Shown here: positions 34,987 to 44,507 of the stretch, piece after piece
Layout of the letters: every line of letters begins with the position of its first letter
Numbering within the stretch: the first letter of the stretch is position 1
Origin: Faecalimonas umbilicata
Lineage (GTDB): Bacteria > Bacillota > Clostridia > Lachnospirales > Lachnospiraceae
Direction: 5' to 3'
DNA length: 64,000 nt
NCBI RefSeq assembly: GCF_004346095.1
Contig: NZ_SLZV01000006.1
Span: 62,001-126,000, forward strand
The notes under the pieces: generated by a model
Told to the model about the DNA's origin: nothing
The model's database searches: none
Seen by the model: the letters and a program-made list of their open reading frames with translations, nothing else
Made by a program: the position numbers and the translations under genes

Positions 34987-37900
34987 ATGAGAAAAGGAAG
35001 ACAGATGGTGTTGCTATGTATTGCGGCAATGCTTTTTTGTACTGCCCTGTGTTTTCCGAAGGAGGCAAAAGCACAGACGGAGCAAGTAACGATTGAAACA
35101 GGAAGAGAGATTTATTATCATCAGTATTCCACAAATTTATTTTATATTAATGGCAATGTAGGATATTGTCTGCAGCCAGCAAAGGAGACGCCGGCAGATG
35201 GGATTTATGCAGGAGAAGTTCTGCAAAACAATGAAGTGCTTGCAAAAGCCATTTATTTTTCAACGGGGCAGCCGGGGGAAGCGGTTGTAGGAGAAGGATT
35301 CTGGCAGATTCCGGATCCGGAAATATCTGGAGTTGTGTCGTGGGATGAGCGCTATGCATATTCCCACATGTTCCTCTCATGGATTTTTGCAGATTATGAT
35401 TTTGATGCCGCGTTTCACGGAACAGGTCTGGAAAACGAAGTATTTTATGAAGACTTAAAGAAAGATTTTCAATGGAAATTGGAGCACATCAAAGGGTTGA
35501 AAGTGCCGGAAGCAGCATTATCTTTTTCGGATTCTGATGTGACGGCCTATATAGACAGTGAAGGACAGCGCACAGAAAGTCTGGTTCTGTCAGGAGATCC
35601 GGGAAATGAGATTGCGCTTCCTCTGCGGGAAAAAATGGTGCTTGTAAATGAAAGCAGAGGGACGGAAGAGACTGGAATCGGTCATATTTCCGGAGGCGAA
35701 CAGTTTTATTTGAGAGCACCGATAGATATGAAAGAAACCTATCAGAGCGGGGAAATTTACGGAAGTATTACCAATGAATGGCGCTCCTTGATCATCGGAA
35801 CCGGAGAAGATACTCAGATTATGGGAGTGGGCAGCTATGCAGTGACACCGACAGCACCAGTTCAGCTCAATGTGCAGTGGGTTCCTACAGGAAAAATCAG
35901 ATTGAAGAAAATTGACGCAGAGACACAGCAGGGAAAACCTCAGGGGGAGGGATCCTTTGATGGGGCGGTCTATGAAATTTTCGACAGGAACGGTAAGAAG
36001 CAGGATACGCTTACGACAGATAAAAAGGGAGAGGCGGTTTCAAAGCTGCTCCCCTATGGGATTTACACGATACGGGAAGTCAAGGCACCATTTGGTTATA
36101 CAGTTGCGATTGATCAAAGTGTGCAACTGCAGGAAGTGGAGATTGTCGTTGTATCTGAGGAAAAGCCGCAGAAAGGGATCATTCGTCTTCAGAAAGCAGA
36201 CAAGGAGGCAGAGCAGGAGAAAAAGTCCCCATATGCATCTTTAAAAGGTGCAGAATACACGGTGAGCAGCAAAGAAGGTACAGTTCTTCAGACGCTTGTC
36301 ACAGATGATGAGGGCAAGGCAGAAAGCAAACCACTTTTAACCGGAAAGTATCAGGTGAAGGAGACGAAGGCGCCGGAAGGATACAATATCGATCCGACGA
36401 TCTATCAAGTAGAGCTGTTGCCGGGAGAAGAGACAGCAGAAATTTTTTATCAATCGGTTTCTTCGAAGGAGGAAATCATCCGCGGGGATTTTGAGATCAT
36501 GAAATTAGCAGAAAATGAAAATGAGGATGAAGATACCCTTCAGGGACTTGCAGGCGCAGAATTTACTGTCTATGAAAAAACAAGTGGAAAAGAAGTCATA
36601 AAGCTGGTGACAGATGAGCGTGGGTTTGCGACTACAGTATCTAAAGAATATCCAAGGGGAAGGTTGATTTTCGGGACTTATGTTGTGAAAGAAACGAAGA
36701 CACCAGAGGGGTATCGTCCGGTCAGACCATTTGAAATTACGATCAAGGAGGAAAAAGTAGTGCTGCGAGGAATTTACAAGGAAGATAAACTGATCACATC
36801 TCCGATCACCGTTGTAAAAGTGGATCAGGAGACCGGGAAGCAGATTCAGGCAGCAGGGGTGGAATTTAGGCTGCTGGACAGCAGAAAAAAACCAATTGAA
36901 ATGGAAGTGTATTATCCAGAGCATATGAAGACTTCTATTTTTAAGACAGATAAGAAAGGACAATTTACTTTTCCACAGAAATTGAAAAAGGGACAGTATT
37001 ATCTAGAGGAAGTAAAAGCGCCGGAGGGATATCTGAAGGGGGAATTACTTCCGTTTGAAGTGAAAGAAGGAGCAACGTGGGCGGAGGCACAGGTGATTCG
37101 TTACAGCAACCGAAGTGCCAAAGGAAAGATTGTGCTTCAGAAAATAGATCAAAAAACGAAGGAGACTCTTGCAGGCGCTGTCTTTGAAATCTTTGCTGCA
37201 GAAGATATTGTGACAGCTGACCAGACAGTACATGCAGAAAAAGGAGAACTGGTTGATACGGTGGAAGTTTCGGAAAAAGGGGGATGTTCCCAAAATCTGT
37301 ATCTCGGGAAGTATGTTGTAAAGGAGAAAAAACAGCCGGAAGGATATGTCCGTCCGAAAAAGGAGTATGAAGTTGAATTAAAATACAAAGATCAAGTGAC
37401 AGAAATTGTGATAGAGGAGCTGACAGTTGCGAATGTGCCAGTGACGACAGAACTTATTAAGACAGACAAAAAGAGCGGAAAACCACTGGAAGGCGTTTCG
37501 TTTTCGGTTTGGAAGAAGGAGGACGAGAAACTGCCGAAGTTTGAAAAGAAAATGTATGTGACAGATCAAGATGGAAAGATTCTTTTGGAATATCTAAAGC
37601 CTGGCACATATTGCATCCAGGAGAAAAAGACACTTCCGGGGTACCTTCTGTCTGAGCAGATTACTGAATTTACAGTAGATGAAGAGGGATACAGCGAAGG
37701 GAAGCAAAGACTTTGCCTGAAACTGGAAAATGAACATACCAATATAGAAGTGGAAAAACTGGATGCGGATACGAAAAAACCGGTAGAGGGCGCCGTACTT
37801 CAGATTGAAGATTTACAGGGAAAGGTAATTGTCGAAAAATGGAAAACAGAAAAAGAACCAAAACAGATTGAAAAGTTGCCGGAGGGAGAATATGTACTGG

Positions 37901-38157
37901 TGGAAGCAGAGGCACCATTCGGATATCAGAAGGCAGAAAAAATGAAGTTTCGTGTGGAACCTAGAAAAGAAGTGCAAAAGATTACACTTTATAATAGGAA
38001 AGCAGAGAAAGAGAAGCTTCCAGAGGAGCGTACAGGAAAGAAGGATACACCAAAAACCGGAGATACAGCGACAGTCGCAAAGCTCATTGTGGCGTTGCTT
38101 GGAGCTTCTCTGTTACTTGGATTGATTTATTACAGAAAGCGAGATCGAAAGAGGTAG
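34987..38157 (+). CDS. Sortase-anchored surface adhesin with thioester-like head and seven SpaA repeats
   Basis: A 1056-residue surface protein. A signal peptide lies at residues 1-29. The N-terminal domain (about 30-300) looks like a thioester/collagen-adhesin head with Cys61 in GYCLQ; the second conserved block reads ERYAYSHMFLSW, with His127 where Gln is usual. Seven SpaA/Cna_B-like domains follow from about 305 to 1010, each starting with a Lys strand (KIRLKKID, IIRLQKAD, and so on) and ending with E(V/T)KxPxGY, the layout of intramolecular isopeptide bonds. The C-terminus has sorting motif PKTGD, a membrane helix and RKRDRKR. No sortase gene is in the window. The start at 34987 follows AAAGGA by 8 bases; the upstream frame to 34885 is leader. 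Confidence 0.88.
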   Translation: MRKGRQMVLLCIAAMLFCTALCFPKEAKAQTEQVTIETGREIYYHQYSTNLFYINGNVGYCLQPAKETPADGIYAGEVLQNNEVLAKAIYFSTGQPGEAVVGEGFWQIPDPEISGVVSWDERYAYSHMFLSWIFADYDFDAAFHGTGLENEVFYEDLKKDFQWKLEHIKGLKVPEAALSFSDSDVTAYIDSEGQRTESLVLSGDPGNEIALPLREKMVLVNESRGTEETGIGHISGGEQFYLRAPIDMKETYQSGEIYGSITNEWRSLIIGTGEDTQIMGVGSYAVTPTAPVQLNVQWVPTGKIRLKKIDAETQQGKPQGEGSFDGAVYEIFDRNGKKQDTLTTDKKGEAVSKLLPYGIYTIREVKAPFGYTVAIDQSVQLQEVEIVVVSEEKPQKGIIRLQKADKEAEQEKKSPYASLKGAEYTVSSKEGTVLQTLVTDDEGKAESKPLLTGKYQVKETKAPEGYNIDPTIYQVELLPGEETAEIFYQSVSSKEEIIRGDFEIMKLAENENEDEDTLQGLAGAEFTVYEKTSGKEVIKLVTDERGFATTVSKEYPRGRLIFGTYVVKETKTPEGYRPVRPFEITIKEEKVVLRGIYKEDKLITSPITVVKVDQETGKQIQAAGVEFRLLDSRKKPIEMEVYYPEHMKTSIFKTDKKGQFTFPQKLKKGQYYLEEVKAPEGYLKGELLPFEVKEGATWAEAQVIRYSNRSAKGKIVLQKIDQKTKETLAGAVFEIFAAEDIVTADQTVHAEKGELVDTVEVSEKGGCSQNLYLGKYVVKEKKQPEGYVRPKKEYEVELKYKDQVTEIVIEELTVANVPVTTELIKTDKKSGKPLEGVSFSVWKKEDEKLPKFEKKMYVTDQDGKILLEYLKPGTYCIQEKKTLPGYLLSEQITEFTVDEEGYSEGKQRLCLKLENEHTNIEVEKLDADTKKPVEGAVLQIEDLQGKVIVEKWKTEKEPKQIEKLPEGEYVLVEAEAPFGYQKAEKMKFRVEPRKEVQKITLYNRKAEKEKLPEERTGKKDTPKTGDTATVAKLIVALLGASLLLGLIYYRKRDRKR

Positions 38158-38166
38158 AAAAAAGAA

Positions 38167-38195
38167 TTGACAAAGCACCCACCATATAGTATTGT
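38167..38195 (+). promoter_or_regulatory. Promoter of the NatAB-like operon
   Basis: Perfect TTGACA at 38167-38172, 17-base spacer, TATTGT at 38190-38195, 60 bases before the ATPase start. Confidence 0.75.
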
Positions 38196-38213
38196 ACTAA
38201 TATATTAGTACAA
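38192..38213. promoter_or_regulatory. Perfect 22-bp palindromic operator
   Basis: Half-site TTGTACTAATA followed by its exact reverse complement, overlapping the -10 element. GTACTA-type palindromes are common operators of YtrA-subfamily GntR repressors that control ABC-2 transporters. No such regulator is encoded in the window. Confidence 0.65.
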
Positions 38214-38254
38214 AAAGATGCCGATGAATGTGTATGAGATATGGAGGGTGAGAG

Positions 38255-39022
38255 ATGATAGAGATTAAAAATCTTACGAAGATCTATAAGCTGAATAAGA
38301 AGCAGATGAAAGAATCAAAGACAAAGAGCAGCCGGAAAGTTGCAGTCGATGATGTGAGCCTGCGAGCAAAGAAGGGAGAAATCTACGGATTGCTTGGACC
38401 GAATGGAGCAGGAAAGACGACGACACTTCGCTGCATTGCGACAATCCTCAAACCGACAAAAGGTGAGATTTATGTGTCAGGACATGAAGTGCAGGAAGAG
38501 CCCGAGGAAGTCCGCAAAAAGATTGGATTTCTTACAAGTGATATCAAGCTTGATCCGCAGTTCACAACAGATTATCTGTTTGACTTTTTCGGAAGACTTC
38601 ACAATGTTCCGGAGGAAAACCTGAAAAGAAGAAAAGAAGAGTTGTTTGAGTATTTTGAAATCAAAGATTTTGCACATAAACAGATCAAAGAACTTTCCAC
38701 GGGTATGAAGCAGAAAGCAGCAATCGCAGTTAGCCTTGTACACGATCCGGAAGTGGTGATCTTTGATGAGCCGACCAATGGGCTTGATATTATCACAGCG
38801 AGAAATGTTACAGACTATTTGAGAAAGCTGAGAGACGAAGGGAAACTGGTGATTGTGTCGACACATATTATGTCGGAAGCGGAAAAACTCTGTGACCGCA
38901 TAGGAATTATTATCGATGGGACGAAGGTTGCGGAAGGAACGCTGGAAGAACTTCTTCAACAGACGAATGCGCAGGATCTGGAAGATGCATTTTTTGAGTT
39001 TTATAAGTTGAGGAGGGAATAA
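38255..39022 (+). CDS. ABC-2 transporter ATPase, NatA-like
   Basis: A 255-residue ATPase with Walker [10 protein letters not shown], signature [16 protein letters not shown], Walker [13 protein letters not shown] and switch His in [10 protein letters not shown]. It resembles NatA of the NatAB sodium extrusion system and forms a transporter with the next gene. GGAGGG precedes the ATG. Confidence 0.93.
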   Translation: MIEIKNLTKIYKLNKKQMKESKTKSSRKVAVDDVSLRAKKGEIYGLLGPNGAGKTTTLRCIATILKPTKGEIYVSGHEVQEEPEEVRKKIGFLTSDIKLDPQFTTDYLFDFFGRLHNVPEENLKRRKEELFEYFEIKDFAHKQIKELSTGMKQKAAIAVSLVHDPEVVIFDEPTNGLDIITARNVTDYLRKLRDEGKLVIVSTHIMSEAEKLCDRIGIIIDGTKVAEGTLEELLQQTNAQDLEDAFFEFYKLRRE

Positions 39023-39025
39023 AAG

Positions 39026-40234
39026 ATGAATGGAATCAAACAGATTTTTCAAAAAGAAATGGCACGTATCTTTCGGGATAAAAAAATGGTGTTCTCGGTA
39101 TTTATTCTGCCGGTGGCGATTATGATTGGAATTTTGATGGTCACCGGAACATTTCAGAGACGGATGTTGTCAAATATAGAAGGGCATACCCCGATTGTCT
39201 ATGTGGAAAATGAACCGGAAAGCTTTCAACAGTTTCGTGAGGCGGCAGAAATCAAGGTGAAACCTGTCAAAGAAGGGGAGGTAGAGAAAGTAAAAGAGAA
39301 GATTCTGAAAGGAGATGTAGATTTACTTCTTTCTTTCCCGGAAAATATGGATCACAAGATTGCAGAATATCAGACGGGAGATGAGATCCCGGAGATTCTT
39401 CCATATTATAATCCAGGTGAAGACTATTCCAAAGAAGCATTCGATACAGTTGGAGGGACATTACTGGAGACGTACAGACAGGTACTTTTGGGACAGAGAG
39501 TCGGAAATCTGGAGCAGATTGAGATTTTTAAAGTAGATAGAGAAAGCGAAGCAATCCAGATTAAAGATGAAGATAAAGTAAACGGCAAAGTACTTGGCAT
39601 GATGCTTCCATATTTTATTACCATCTTACTGTTTGCAGGTGCTATGGGACTTGGAGTTGACATGATCACAGGGGAGAAAGAGCGGGGAACGATGGCGAGC
39701 CTGCTTGTGACACCGGTGAAGCGAAGTTCGATTGTGCTCGGGAAGGTATTTGCACTGATGGCACTGACAGGAATTTCTTCAGTCATTTATGTGGCGGCGA
39801 TGGTTGCCTGCATGCCGATCATGGCAAAGACGATGGGAGGCAATATCGGAGATGGGTTCAAGATCAGCATGGATGTGAAACAGATTATCATGTTGGGCGC
39901 GCTGTTGATCGCATTATCTTTCTTATATTCTACATTAATTGCTTTGGTATCTGTTTTTGCAAAATCAATGAAAGAGGCAAGCAGCTATATTATGCCGATG
40001 TACATGTTGATTCTTGTTATCGGACTGTCAACGATGTTTTCATTTGGAAATACGCCGGAAAGTTCTTACTGGATTCCAGTTTATAACAGTTCAGTTGTAT
40101 TAAAAGAGATTTTGACACAGGAAGTGACGATACTACATTATGTGATCACACTGTTGATGACATTTGGGATGGGAGTAATTCTGACCGGTGTGATCGTGAA
40201 GGCATTTGAGAGTGAAAAAGTCATGGCATCGTAG
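39026..40234 (+). CDS. ABC-2 transporter permease, NatB-like
   Basis: A 402-residue permease: one N-terminal helix (FSVFILPVAIMIGILMV), an extracytoplasmic domain (about 40-180) and five or six C-terminal helices, with the ABC-2 motif GEKERGTMASLLVTPVKRSSI. This is the NatB/YhaP type. Na+ or drug export is likely by family; the actual substrate is unproven. It lies 3 bases after the ATPase. Confidence 0.9.
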   Translation: MNGIKQIFQKEMARIFRDKKMVFSVFILPVAIMIGILMVTGTFQRRMLSNIEGHTPIVYVENEPESFQQFREAAEIKVKPVKEGEVEKVKEKILKGDVDLLLSFPENMDHKIAEYQTGDEIPEILPYYNPGEDYSKEAFDTVGGTLLETYRQVLLGQRVGNLEQIEIFKVDRESEAIQIKDEDKVNGKVLGMMLPYFITILLFAGAMGLGVDMITGEKERGTMASLLVTPVKRSSIVLGKVFALMALTGISSVIYVAAMVACMPIMAKTMGGNIGDGFKISMDVKQIIMLGALLIALSFLYSTLIALVSVFAKSMKEASSYIMPMYMLILVIGLSTMFSFGNTPESSYWIPVYNSSVVLKEILTQEVTILHYVITLLMTFGMGVILTGVIVKAFESEKVMAS

Positions 40235-40305
40235 CATGAGTTGAAAAAGAGGTGCACTGTGCATATGTAATGTGAAAAATTGTGAGAGACAATACAGTGG
40301 CATAA

Positions 40306-40373
40306 AAAGAAAGTGCTGTCAGAATGGGAGCTGTTTTATGAAAACAGAGTACCATTGCTGACAGCACTTTCTT
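40306..40373. terminator. Long bidirectional compound hairpin
   Basis: Outer arms AAGAAAGTGCTGTCAG and CTGACAGCACTTTCTT, with nested pairs AATGG/CCATT and CTGTTTT/AAAACAG. It separates the convergent NatB-like and S1 genes and has A/T tracts on both sides, so it can end both transcripts. Confidence 0.9.
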
Positions 40374-40392
40374 TATCTTACTCAGAAAGGGA

Positions 40393-41061
40393 TTATAATT
40401 GAATGTTTTTAAACAAATCGCCAAGATTTGTTCCGATTTCCTCTGATTTTGGGATCTCGACCGCTTCTTCTTCCTCTTCTGGTTCTTCTAACAATGCCTT
40501 CATACTGAGACTGATCTTACCATCTTTGATTCCGATTACTTTCACTTGAACTTCTTCCCCTGTTTTGAGAACGTCTGCCGGAGATTTGATTCTTTTTTCA
40601 CAAATCTGTGATACATGTACCAGACCAGACAGTCCGTTTTCTAAGAGAATAAATGCGCCGTAAGACTGGAGAGAGTCCACTGTTCCGGAGAGGACACTTC
40701 CGACAGGAATCTCCTGGACCTTTTTTGCGCGCTCTGCAGCCTGCTCTTCTTTTAAAATCTCGCGGGCAGAGAGAACGAGGCGGTTCTCAGCAGGATCGAT
40801 ATCAATGACACGAACCTTAATCTCTTTGAGCAGATAAGTCTCAAGATCTTCGATATAGGAGAGAGAAAGCTTGGAGGCAGGGATAAATCCACGGAGTCCT
40901 TCGATATAGGCAATAGCCCCTCCATTTACGATTCCTTCAATTTTGACTGGAAGATCGGTCTGTTGTTCCATATATTTTGAAACGATATGCCATGGATCTG
41001 CATTGTCAAATTGTCCTTCGTAGTCAGCCATAGTTTCTGTTGTAAATTGTTCTTCACTCAT
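40393..41061 (-). CDS. S1 RNA-binding domain protein (RpsA-like)
   Basis: A 222-residue protein with two S1 domains: residues about 37-100 (GFIPASKLS) and about 118-190 (GAFILLENGLSGLVHVSQI), and an acidic linker near the C-terminus. It resembles the truncated ribosomal protein S1 homologues of low-GC Gram-positives and is expected to bind RNA or mRNA at the ribosome. GAGGTG lies 7 bases before the start. Confidence 0.88.
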   Translation of the reverse strand: MSEEQFTTETMADYEGQFDNADPWHIVSKYMEQQTDLPVKIEGIVNGGAIAYIEGLRGFIPASKLSLSYIEDLETYLLKEIKVRVIDIDPAENRLVLSAREILKEEQAAERAKKVQEIPVGSVLSGTVDSLQSYGAFILLENGLSGLVHVSQICEKRIKSPADVLKTGEEVQVKVIGIKDGKISLSMKALLEEPEEEEEAVEIPKSEEIGTNLGDLFKNIQL

Positions 41062-41093
41062 GCTCTACACCTCAATTTTCATAATTTTCTTCT

Positions 41094-41099
41094 ATTATA
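41094..41099 (-). promoter_or_regulatory. -10 element of the S1 gene
   Basis: On the minus strand this reads TATAAT, about 33 bases upstream of the start at 41061. The -35 region is poor. Confidence 0.5.
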
Positions 41100-41257
41100 G
41101 CATAGATTCTTTCGGAAAAACAGAAAAGAAAAATTTTGGCAAAAAAATAACAGGCTGTATGCAAAAAAAACAATTCCTTGAAAAAATAAGGTTGACGAAC
41201 AGAAGAAAAAATGGCTTACTATATAGTATAAATGAATTGTTGATGAGGGATTGGATT

Positions 41258-42913
41258 ATGACATCAGAAAAGAAGAAGAATAGAAAAGTGTATGTTGTAG
41301 GGCATAAGAATCCGGATACGGACTCTATCTGTTCTGCACTTGCTTATGCAAATTTGAAGAGGAAAGTAACCGGCCAGGAATATGTTGCAAAAAGAGCCGG
41401 CCAGGTTAATGAAGAGACACAGTATATTTTAGACAGATTTGGAGTAGAAGAACCGGGACTTCTGTCGAACGTGCAGATTCAAGTTAAGGATCTCGATATT
41501 AGCAGGGTATCAGGAATTGAAGGTCATGTGTCGATCAAAGAAGCGTGGCGGCAGATGAAGGAATCGAATACGAAGACGATGCCGATCACAAAGGAGAATA
41601 TGTTAGAAGGTCTGATCACGATCGGAGATATTGCGACTTCTTATATGGATGTGTATGACAGTCATATTCTTGCGAAAGCGCGTACGCAGTATCGAAATAT
41701 CGTCCAGACTTTAGATGGTACGATTGTGACAGGAAATGAACATGGATATTTTGTGAAAGGGAAGGTTGTGATCGCAGCATCCAGCCCGGAACTTCTCGAG
41801 AACTTTATTGAGAAAGATGACTTGGTAGTTTTGGGGAATCGTTATGAATCACAGCTGTGTGCTCTTGAGATGGAGGCAAGCTGTATTGTTGTCTGCCAGG
41901 GATCAGAAGTGTCAAAGACGATTAAAAAGCTGGCAGAAGAAAGACAGTGTGTTGTGATCAGTACGCCGCATGATACATTTACTGTAGCCAGATTGATTAA
42001 TCAGAGTATTCCGGTAAAGCATTTTATGAGTAAGGAAAATCTGACGACATTTAAGATGAGTGATTATGTGGAAGATATCAAAGATGTGATGACAAAGAAG
42101 AGATTCCGTGATTTCCCGGTTGTAGACAGAAAAGGAAGATTTGTCGGATTGATTTCGAGAAGGCTTTTGATCGATGCAAGAAAAAAACAGCTGATTTTAG
42201 TGGATCACAATGAAAAATCTCAGGCTGTGGATGGAATCGAAGAGGCAGATATCCAGGAGATCATAGATCATCACAGACTTGGAAGCATTGAGACGATCGG
42301 ACCGGTATATTTCAGAAACCAGCCGGTTGGATGTACTGCAACGATTGTTTATCAGATGTATGAGGAACAGGGGGTTATGATCGATAGGATGATCGCATCC
42401 CTTCTGTGTTCTGCAATTATTTCCGATACACTGATGTTCCGTTCGCCTACGTGCACTGATGTGGATCGAAGAGCGGCGGAGTCACTTGCGAAGATCGCAG
42501 ATATTGATATTGAGAGCCTTGCAAGAGAGATGTTTAATGCGGGAAGCAATCTGAAGAATAAGACTGCGGAGGAAATATGTTTCCAGGACTTTAAGAAATT
42601 TAATATTGGAGATGTGGAGTTCGGTGTTGGGCAGATCAATTCAATGAACAAAGATGAACTGCATGACATCAAGGAAAAGTTGATTCCTTATCTGAAGGAG
42701 GCAATGTACAGTCAGGGATTGGATCGCATTTTCTTTATGTTAACGAATATTATTGAAGAGTCCACAGAGCTTTTGTGTGACGGTGCAGGTGCAAGGGAGC
42801 AGGTATTTGATGCGTTTGATTTGAGAGAAGATACGGAAGATATTATCTTAAAGGGAGTTGTTTCCAGAAAGAAACAGTTAATTCCGAATTTCGTAATTGC
42901 GTTGCAGCAATAG
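41258..42913 (+). CDS. Putative manganese-dependent inorganic pyrophosphatase with CBS/DRTGG insert
   Basis: A 551-residue DHH-family enzyme. Its N-terminus VGHKNPDTDSICSALAY and the DHH motif (IDHHRLG) match family II pyrophosphatases. Between the two halves of the catalytic core lie CBS domains and a DRTGG domain (about residues 70-300), which in related enzymes bind adenine nucleotides and tune activity. It hydrolyses PPi to phosphate. ATG 41258 is preferred, with GAGGG about 9 bases upstream and preceding the conserved N-terminus; the frame open to 41060 is not coding-like. Confidence 0.9.
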   Translation: MTSEKKKNRKVYVVGHKNPDTDSICSALAYANLKRKVTGQEYVAKRAGQVNEETQYILDRFGVEEPGLLSNVQIQVKDLDISRVSGIEGHVSIKEAWRQMKESNTKTMPITKENMLEGLITIGDIATSYMDVYDSHILAKARTQYRNIVQTLDGTIVTGNEHGYFVKGKVVIAASSPELLENFIEKDDLVVLGNRYESQLCALEMEASCIVVCQGSEVSKTIKKLAEERQCVVISTPHDTFTVARLINQSIPVKHFMSKENLTTFKMSDYVEDIKDVMTKKRFRDFPVVDRKGRFVGLISRRLLIDARKKQLILVDHNEKSQAVDGIEEADIQEIIDHHRLGSIETIGPVYFRNQPVGCTATIVYQMYEEQGVMIDRMIASLLCSAIISDTLMFRSPTCTDVDRRAAESLAKIADIDIESLAREMFNAGSNLKNKTAEEICFQDFKKFNIGDVEFGVGQINSMNKDELHDIKEKLIPYLKEAMYSQGLDRIFFMLTNIIEESTELLCDGAGAREQVFDAFDLREDTEDIILKGVVSRKKQLIPNFVIALQQ

Positions 42914-42925
42914 AAGGGACAGGAT

Positions 42926-43594
42926 ATGGAGAAACAATTATGGAAACCGGGAAATATGATCTATCCACTGCCGGCAGTGATGGTGAGTGTCGGGGATGCC
43001 GATGGCAATACCAATATTATCACAGTTGCATGGACAGGGACAATCTGTACGAATCCAGCGATGGCATATATTTCTGTGAGACCAGAACGCTATTCCTATG
43101 AAATGATTCGCAGCTCAGGAGAGTTTGTAATCAATCTGACGACAAAAGATCTTGTGCATGCGACAGATTATTGTGGAGTAAAATCCGGCAGGGATGTGGA
43201 TAAGTGGAAAGAGACTCGGCTTACAAGAGGAAAAGCGGAAAAACTTCGCTATGCACCGACAATCGTAGAAAGCCCTGTCAATATCGAGTGTAAAGTGACA
43301 GAGGTAAAGGAACTTGGATCTCATCATATGTTTCTTGCGACGGTGGAGGCAGTACAGGTCGATGGAACCTATATGTCTGCAGGTGGGAAGTTTGAACTGA
43401 ATCAGGCAGAACTTCTTGCGTATTCGCATGGTTCCTATTTAGAAACCGGGAGAGAACTGGGGACATTTGGTTACAGTATCCGAAAGAAGAATAAAAGCAA
43501 GGCACAGAATCCTTCAAAGAAAAATAAAAAGAAGGCGCAGAATCCTTCAAAGAAAAGTGAAAACAGGACACAGCGTGCCCGGAAAGATAGATAG
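42926..43594 (+). CDS. Flavin reductase-like FMN-binding protein with basic repeat tail
   Basis: A 222-residue protein. Residues 1-185 form a flavin-reductase-like domain (MVSVGDADGNTNIITVAWTG; YSYEMIRSSGEFVINL). The last 37 residues are a Lys/Arg-rich tail with the repeated unit KAQNPSKK, which is unusual for the family and may come from a slipped repeat in the DNA. The enzyme is cytosolic; the electron acceptor is unknown. GGGACAGG precedes the ATG, 12 bases after the pyrophosphatase. Confidence 0.85.
   Translation: MEKQLWKPGNMIYPLPAVMVSVGDADGNTNIITVAWTGTICTNPAMAYISVRPERYSYEMIRSSGEFVINLTTKDLVHATDYCGVKSGRDVDKWKETRLTRGKAEKLRYAPTIVESPVNIECKVTEVKELGSHHMFLATVEAVQVDGTYMSAGGKFELNQAELLAYSHGSYLETGRELGTFGYSIRKKNKSKAQNPSKKNKKKAQNPSKKSENRTQRARKDR
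43499..43555 (+). repeat. Coding tandem repeat in the flavin reductase tail
   Basis: Two near-identical units coding for KAQNPSKK (33 and 24 bases visible), differing by one third-position base. It may vary in copy number between strains. Confidence 0.75.
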
Positions 43595-43659
43595 AAGAAA
43601 CAGGACAAAAAATGTCTGCTGGAAGTCCAAAAAGAAAGAGTGTGTTTCAAGGAAATGTC

Positions 43660-43698
43660 AGAATGTGTATGACATGGAGCGGGGACACATTCTTTTTT
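43660..43698 (+). terminator. Terminator before the polysaccharide deacetylase
   Basis: Perfect arms AGAATGTGT and ACACATTCT, 16-base loop, six T after. It shows that the deacetylase gene starts downstream of 43700. Confidence 0.85.
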
Positions 43699-43746
43699 AT
43701 TGTGGTTCATATATATGATATGAGCAAGAGGGGGAGGGAAAGCGGT

Positions 43747-44421
43747 TTGCATAGAAAATCTATACTGCAATTTCTTGGGATGTTATATTTAGTATGCCTG
43801 ATTTTGAAGGCGGGAAGTGGTCGGGAGGCTGAGGAGGCTGATGGAGCTATTACGGCGGGAGTGGAGAAGCCAAAGATAGCGATTACATTTGATGATGGTC
43901 CGCATCCGGTATGGACGCCGAAACTTTTGGAAGGATTAAAAGAGAGGGAGGTTTTGGCAACATTTTTTCTGATCGGATCCAATATAGACGGAAATGAGAC
44001 TGTTGTAAAGGAAATGTACGAAAATGGACATATCGTTGGAAATCATACGTTTCATCATGTAGAGATGACAAAACTGTCAGATGAAAAGGCGACGGAAGAG
44101 ATTCGGATGACCAACGAAAAAATTTCTGCAATTACCGGTGAGCCGGTGTCGTTTATGCGCCCGCCGTTTGGGGCATGGCAGAAAGGTCTGGAAAAAGAGA
44201 TGCAGGTTTTGCCAGTAAACTGGTCTGTGGATACGCTTGATTGGACGACGAAAAATGCGGATGAAATTGTGAACAAGGTAGTGACGGAAGTCAAAGAAAA
44301 TGATATTATTTTAATGCATGACTGTTATGAAAGTTCTGTGAATGCGGCTCTCAGAATTGTGGATATTTTAAAAGAGAGTGGTTATGAATTTGTGACAGTG
44401 GAAGAGTTGATCCTCCCATAG
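43747..44421 (+). CDS. Polysaccharide deacetylase (NodB domain)
   Basis: A 224-residue secreted or membrane-anchored deacetylase. An N-terminal hydrophobic segment (FLGMLYLVCLILKAGSG) precedes the NodB domain: TFDDGPHP, metal-binding HTFHH, RPPFG, and LMHD. It probably removes acetyl groups from peptidoglycan or another N-acetylated glycan. The start is a TTG at 43747 with GGGGAGGG upstream; ATG 43720 is an alternative. Frames back to 43612 cross a terminator. Confidence 0.85.
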   Translation: MHRKSILQFLGMLYLVCLILKAGSGREAEEADGAITAGVEKPKIAITFDDGPHPVWTPKLLEGLKEREVLATFFLIGSNIDGNETVVKEMYENGHIVGNHTFHHVEMTKLSDEKATEEIRMTNEKISAITGEPVSFMRPPFGAWQKGLEKEMQVLPVNWSVDTLDWTTKNADEIVNKVVTEVKENDIILMHDCYESSVNAALRIVDILKESGYEFVTVEELILP

Positions 44422-44507
44422 AATGATTGGAGAGGAAAATGGTGAATCTGCCGGAGATGCAGGCGAATAACAGAAGAGAGAACAATTATAGATAAAGGAG
44501 TAACAAG

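Noticed and set aside
41060-41257. Extended N-terminus of the DHH pyrophosphatase
   Set aside because: The stretch contains the divergent S1 promoter region and is A/T-rich non-coding; the conserved N-terminus begins at 41258.
43612-43746. Longer polysaccharide deacetylase start
   Set aside because: The extra region contains a good intrinsic terminator and lacks a ribosome site; starts at 43720 or 43747 fit better.
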